This document shows, piece after piece, positions 60,520-64,000 of a stretch of DNA of 64,000 nucleotides. A program made the position numbers and the translations under genes. The stretch covers positions 124,001-188,000 of the forward strand of contig WGMZ01000007.1 of assembly GCA_016124735.1 (NCBI GenBank), written 5' to 3'. The DNA comes from Bacteroidota bacterium. Its GTDB lineage: Bacteria > Bacteroidota > Bacteroidia > UBA8524. The notes beneath the pieces were generated by a model that had not been told where the DNA came from, ran no database searches, and saw only the letters and a program-made list of their open reading frames with translations. Within the stretch, counting starts at the first letter, position 1; the number at the start of each line of letters is the position of its first letter.

Positions 60520-61217
60520 TGTATTTCTAAAAGTGTACTGGCGGCAAGATCATATCGCGGTTCCAGAGCCAATGCCTTTTGAATATGCTTGATTGCTGCC
60601 TGCTTCTTTCCTTCAGAATATTCCAATTGTCCCAATGAAAAATAAGCCAAAGCAGTCAGTGAAACCATCTGGGTCTTATTTGGAACAGAAGGCATCATTT
60701 GTTCTACTTTAATGGTGTCGGCAACCGTCTTGTGATCGATTACAAACATCACTTCTTCATATGCGGATTTGAAGTCCTGCATTTCAAAATGAACAGTAGC
60801 CATCTGCATTTTTATACGCAAATCGCCGGTAATGGAAAACATGCGGTCCTGAAGCATCAGGGCTTTTTGATAGTCTTGCAGGGAGATTAAACCTGCAATG
60901 GTTGGTTCGAGGTATTCGATATTGTTCGGTTGCGTTTTCAGCAGAACTTCACCTACATCAGCTAATCCAGCAGGATTTTGCATTTCATAGTAAACCTGAA
61001 ACAAAGTGTCATAAAGACCGGTGCGGCTGCTATCTTTTTCTAAAATAGTATTAGCCATTACCAGGGTAGTAGCTACATCTGTACGTTTTAATGCTTGTTG
61101 AAGCATGGCATCTTCCATCGAGGTGTCTACGCTTTTTCCTTCTGATTCTGTTGCAGCCGGATTGGAGCATGACATGATTCCGCTCAACAATACAGCACTC
61201 ATCAATATGTATTTCAT
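60516..61217 (-). CDS. TPR-containing lipoprotein
   Basis: 233 residues from ATG 61217; the track uses a TTG three codons earlier. Lipobox in MSAVLLSGIMSCSNPAA. Helical repeats follow (ALKRTDVATTLVMANTIL, LYDTLFQVYYEMQNPAGLADVGEVLL, YQKALMLQDRMFSI, ALAYFSLGQLEYSEGKKQAAIKHIQKALALEP), with the last a canonical TPR. Likely periplasmic scaffold; no partner gene evident. Confidence 0.85.
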   Translation of the reverse strand: MKYILMSAVLLSGIMSCSNPAATESEGKSVDTSMEDAMLQQALKRTDVATTLVMANTILEKDSSRTGLYDTLFQVYYEMQNPAGLADVGEVLLKTQPNNIEYLEPTIAGLISLQDYQKALMLQDRMFSITGDLRIKMQMATVHFEMQDFKSAYEEVMFVIDHKTVADTIKVEQMMPSVPNKTQMVSLTALAYFSLGQLEYSEGKKQAAIKHIQKALALEPRYDLAASTLLEIH

Positions 61218-61266
61218 GATTTTCAAGTACCCGCAAAAATAGCGGAATCACCAAGGTTTCAAAATA

Positions 61267-61680
61267 CTATGCTAAGTATTGTTTTTTCTCTGATTCTGTG
61301 GGGATTGTGCATTTTTCCTTTTTACCGAACCAGGCGTAGCGATTTCTGGCCACCCAGTCATAAAAGATATTCCGAACACTGGCAGGGATAATCAACAATA
61401 CAGCGAAGAAAGACCAAATGGTACACATGTCCCATGCAACCAACAAGGCAGCGGTACTCTTGAAATAGGTTTTTCCATTTCGCATATATACGATCGATTC
61501 AGGAATTGTTCCTTCAGATATATTTAATTGTAGAGAAGCCGTTTCTCCCTGCAGTGGAGCGAAATAGATGCGCTTGCGCCAATCAAAATACTGCACAAAA
61601 CGCACGCTTCCATGGCAAAAATGACAATAGCCATCAAAGAATAAGATAAGCGGTGGATGCACTGGTAGTTCGCTGTTCAT
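61267..61680 (-). CDS. DCC family (DUF393) thiol-disulfide oxidoreductase-like protein
   Basis: 137 residues. The DGYCHFCHG motif (DxxCxxC-type redox site) after LILFFDG, with RFVQYFDWRKRIYFAPLQG, YMRNGKTYFKSTAALLVA and RNIFYDWVARNRYAWFGKKE, covers the full DUF393 family. A redox role is inferred from CxxC. The divergent ffh promoter lies in the 37-bp gap upstream. Confidence 0.92.
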   Translation of the reverse strand: MNSELPVHPPLILFFDGYCHFCHGSVRFVQYFDWRKRIYFAPLQGETASLQLNISEGTIPESIVYMRNGKTYFKSTAALLVAWDMCTIWSFFAVLLIIPASVRNIFYDWVARNRYAWFGKKEKCTIPTESEKKQYLA

Positions 61681-61684
61681 TTGT

Positions 61685-61692
61685 TAACTTTG
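61685..61692 (+). promoter_or_regulatory. -7 box (TAACTTTG) for ffh
   Basis: TAnnTTTG match 25 nt before ATG 61718. Confidence 0.5.
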
Positions 61693-61717
61693 CGTCCCAA
61701 AAATAACACCATTCATC

Positions 61718-63049
61718 ATGTTTGAAAATCTTAGTTCACGACTTGAACGTGCATTTAAAAGTATCAAAGGCCAGGGTAAAATTACTGAGCTGAATATTGC
61801 GGAAACCATCAAAGAGATCCGCAAAGCACTCGTAGATGCCGACGTGAATTACAAGATAGCCAAATCATTTACCGATCGGGTAAAAGATAAGGCAATGGGA
61901 CAAAATGTGTTGACATCAGTATCTCCGGGTCAGTTGATGATTAAAATTGTTAACGACGAATTGAAGGAGTTGCTTGGTGGCACAACTGAAGAATTGCAAA
62001 TTCAGGGGAATCCGGCAATCATCTTAATTGCGGGATTGCAGGGTTCTGGTAAAACTACTTTTTCAGGAAAGTTGGCGCGCCACATCAAGGGCAAAGGGAG
62101 AAACCCATTGCTGGTAGCGGGCGATGTCTACCGCCCGGCAGCAATCGAACAGCTAAAAGTTCTGGGTGAACAGGTAGAGGTATCGGTTTATACCGAAGAA
62201 GGAAATAAAAACCCGGTTGAAATTGCAAACAATGCCATCCGCTATGCCAAACAAAACGGAAACAACGTAGTCATCATCGATACGGCCGGACGTCTGAGTG
62301 TGGATGAAGAGATGATGAATGAGATTGCCCGGGTAAAAGCCGCGGTGAAGCCCCAGGAAATTCTTTTTGTAGTGGATGCCATGACCGGACAAGACGCGGT
62401 GAATACAGCTCAGGTCTTCAATGAGCGTCTTGATTTTAATGGGGTGGTTCTGACAAAAATGGACGGCGATACCAGAGGGGGGGCTGCCTTATCAATCAAG
62501 TCGGTGGTAAACAAACCGATTAAGTTTGTCAGCATGGGAGAGAAGATGGATGCGCTCGACGTATTTCATCCGGATCGGATGGCTTCCCGTATTCTGGGTA
62601 TGGGAGATATTGTTTCCCTCGTAGAAAGAGCTCAACAGGTTTTTGATGAGGAAGAAGCGGATCGCTTACAAAAGAAAATCCGAGGCAACGATTTCGACTT
62701 CGACGACTTTTTCAAACAGCTCCAACAAATTAAAAAGATGGGGAATATCAAGGATTTGATGGGAATGATTCCGGGAGTTGGTAAAGCTATAAAAGATGTG
62801 GATATCAACGACGACTCCTTTAAAAATGTGGAATCCATCATTCAGTCCATGACCCCATTCGAGAGGAAAAATCCCGATAGTCTGAATGGTTCGCGTAAAA
62901 AGCGAATAGCAACGGGAGCGGGGCGCGACATCACCGAAGTCAATAAATTGGTCAAACAATTCGAAGACATGCGGAAAATGATGAAATCGATGAATAAGAT
63001 GCAGGGAGGAATGGGTGGTCGCATGCCAAAAATGCCTTTCCGACGCTAA
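61718..63049 (+). CDS. ffh: Signal recognition particle protein Ffh
   Basis: 443 residues. N domain (1-95), G domain with GLQGSGKTT (P loop), DTAGRLSVDEEMM, TKMDGDTRGGAALS and the M domain (about 300-443) with methionine-rich FFKQLQQIKKMGNIKDLMGMIPG and GRMPKMPFRR end. It binds 4.5S RNA and signal sequences for co-translational targeting with FtsY. The usual SGxG RNA-binding helix region is present as KRIATGAGRDITEVNKLVKQFEDM. The 3' end overlaps the convergent hscB by 4 bp. Confidence 0.97.
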   Translation: MFENLSSRLERAFKSIKGQGKITELNIAETIKEIRKALVDADVNYKIAKSFTDRVKDKAMGQNVLTSVSPGQLMIKIVNDELKELLGGTTEELQIQGNPAIILIAGLQGSGKTTFSGKLARHIKGKGRNPLLVAGDVYRPAAIEQLKVLGEQVEVSVYTEEGNKNPVEIANNAIRYAKQNGNNVVIIDTAGRLSVDEEMMNEIARVKAAVKPQEILFVVDAMTGQDAVNTAQVFNERLDFNGVVLTKMDGDTRGGAALSIKSVVNKPIKFVSMGEKMDALDVFHPDRMASRILGMGDIVSLVERAQQVFDEEEADRLQKKIRGNDFDFDDFFKQLQQIKKMGNIKDLMGMIPGVGKAIKDVDINDDSFKNVESIIQSMTPFERKNPDSLNGSRKKRIATGAGRDITEVNKLVKQFEDMRKMMKSMNKMQGGMGGRMPKMPFRR

Positions 63050-63549
63050 GGGTTCACTTGGTTTTTTAGTCTTTTCAGGTATTGATTCCGAAGGTAATAA
63101 TCTTTGATTTCCTGAAGCAAATCTTCCGCATGACCGGCATCGTATTGCCTGCATGTCTGTTCCCATTCTACCATTAGATTGCTGTGAACCTGATCTATCT
63201 CGTCAAGTGCCTGCAGGATTCTGTTTTCATCTCCATCCATCTTTGCATCCATCAGGTTCTCGTTCACGTCCATCATCTCCATCAAAAAACCCGGTGAAAC
63301 GGATTCTTTATCTCCATCTTTTAACACACCTTTTACCTGAAGTAAATAACGAACCCGTGCTTCAAAATTTTGAAGGATTTTATAGGCTTCATTCACCTGA
63401 CTACTCATTTCGAGGGCCCGAATCGATTCTGACTCACTATCCTGTAAATCAGGGTGGTAATGGCGACTTAAGCGGTAATAATTTTGGCGAACCTGCTGGA
63501 GATCCGGAAAGAATGAGAGCGGTATTTCAAAGAGTTCGAAATGATTCAT
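63046..63549 (-). CDS. hscB: HscB-like Fe-S cluster co-chaperone (J protein)
   Basis: 167 residues. N-terminal J domain (1-70) with FELFEIPLSF and the HPD motif YRLSRHYHPDLQ, and a C-terminal three-helix HscB domain (about 85-165, FLMEMMDVNENLMDAKMDGDENRILQALDEI). HscB passes IscU clusters to HscA. No hscA or iscU in the window. Start overlaps the stop of the next gene upstream by 4 bp. Confidence 0.88.
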   Translation of the reverse strand: MNHFELFEIPLSFFPDLQQVRQNYYRLSRHYHPDLQDSESESIRALEMSSQVNEAYKILQNFEARVRYLLQVKGVLKDGDKESVSPGFLMEMMDVNENLMDAKMDGDENRILQALDEIDQVHSNLMVEWEQTCRQYDAGHAEDLLQEIKDYYLRNQYLKRLKNQVNP

Positions 63550-64000
63550 TTTTGAAGGTAAAGATGTCTGAAAAGTAAATCGCTTATCTGTCCGAAATTC
63601 TCTTTTACAATCACTTGTATATTGTTTTCATTGCTGTTATAAGGCAATGTAATGACGTCGCCACCTACACGTTTTCCGTCTTTGCTGTATACCGAATAGT
63701 GCAACTTGATTTCCCTGTAGTAATTGCGCATTTGCAAATCGATACAGTTTTCGTAATCTGTTTTTATTTCGAACTGGTTAAAGAAGATGACGTAATCTAC
63801 CTCGTATTTGCTGCTAATGTACTCAATGAGTCGTCTATCGTCGAAACCGATATCCATATAGGTTTCGGGGTCTTTTATCTTTTTAGGAGCCGGGTTTTTT
63901 TCCGGATTCAAATGCCCTTTTAATTGCTGAATTCTGCTTTTCTTCTCAGGTTCGGGAGAGGGAATCGCCTTGGGTTGGTAATGCACTGAACCATAAATGA
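63546..64000 (-). CDS. Uncharacterised protein, 5' end beyond the window
   Basis: The track starts at a GTG (63986), but the frame stays open to the edge (…IYGSVHYQPKA), so the N-terminus is probably outside. The visible 150 residues have a Pro/Lys-rich linker (IPSPEPEKKSRIQQLKGHLNPEKNPAPKK) and a compact alpha/beta domain (DPETYMDIGFDDRRLIEYISSKYEVDYVIFFNQFEI...REIKLHYSVYSKDGKRVGGDVITLPYNSNENN). No family recognised; likely envelope-associated. Confidence 0.7.
   Translation of the reverse strand, partial: IYGSVHYQPKAIPSPEPEKKSRIQQLKGHLNPEKNPAPKKIKDPETYMDIGFDDRRLIEYISSKYEVDYVIFFNQFEIKTDYENCIDLQMRNYYREIKLHYSVYSKDGKRVGGDVITLPYNSNENNIQVIVKENFGQISDLLFRHLYLQK

Overview
The window is chromosomal DNA from a member of the Bacteroidota, most likely of the Sphingobacteriia/Chitinophagia side. 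Four genes encode secreted proteins with type IX secretion (T9SS) C-terminal sorting domains, either type A or the gliding-motility-associated type B. Bacteroidota-type -7 boxes (TAnnTTTG) precede several genes. There are Bacteroidota-restricted families (DUF3276/PUR, DUF4382 and DUF6728-like proteins), and the EF-P has the HRTPGNLRAF tip known from Pedobacter/Chitinophaga relatives. No tRNA, rRNA, CRISPR array, insertion sequence or prophage was recognised.

Layout. 1-5.6 kb: a secreted S15 (Xaa-Pro dipeptidyl-peptidase/CocE-like) peptidase running off the left edge, a small orphan ORF, a T9SS type A protein, a polytopic membrane protein and an unusually short LysR-type regulator. 5.6-11.1 kb (+): secreted endonuclease/exonuclease/phosphatase-fold enzyme, EF-P, agmatinase-family ureohydrolase, cysteine desulfurase and a TPR histidine kinase. 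11.1-14.8 kb (-): an operon of a small membrane protein, class III CoA-transferase, methionine aminopeptidase and an RqcH/NFACT-like protein. 14.8-15.4 kb: a gene-free region rich in perfect inverted repeats. 15.4-18.1 kb: a small HTH/coiled-coil protein, a BtuF-like protein and cystathionine beta-synthase. 18.2-29.3 kb (-): one 3700-residue surface protein (SBBP repeats, about two dozen PKD-type domains, T9SS type B signal).

29.3-42.4 kb: glycan genes (GT2, O-antigen ligase-like protein, epimerase, GT1/GT4), a LysM/RlpA-like protein, NfeD, an SLC13 transporter, a beta-barrel protein, an M43 metalloprotease, a YkgJ-type protein, a thioredoxin-fold protein and a 56-residue DUF6728-like protein absent from the ORF track. 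42.5-49.4 kb (+): lipoprotein prolyl oligopeptidase, PrsW-like protease, TetR-MFS pair and RarA. 49.6-54 kb (-): ABC-F, GreA-like protein and KdsB, plus leucine-dehydrogenase-family enzyme. 54-60.5 kb (+): ABC exporter, PUR protein, DUF4199-like protein, SRPBCC, PlsC, GatC, LolD-like ATPase, DUF4382 lipoprotein and PduO-type adenosyltransferase. 60.5-64 kb: TPR lipoprotein, DCC-family protein, Ffh, HscB-like J protein and a gene open at the right edge.

Most of this is core Bacteroidota gene content: translation and nascent-chain handling (EF-P, Map, RqcH, Ffh, GatC), sulfur and Fe-S metabolism (cysteine desulfurase, CBS, HscB) and envelope building. The most unusual structure is the 3700-residue protein. 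Seventeen consecutive modules in it keep an exact 252-bp (twice 255-bp) period, with a 504-bp two-module super-repeat nested inside and one Cys pair per module. I found no convincing new defence or mobile system.
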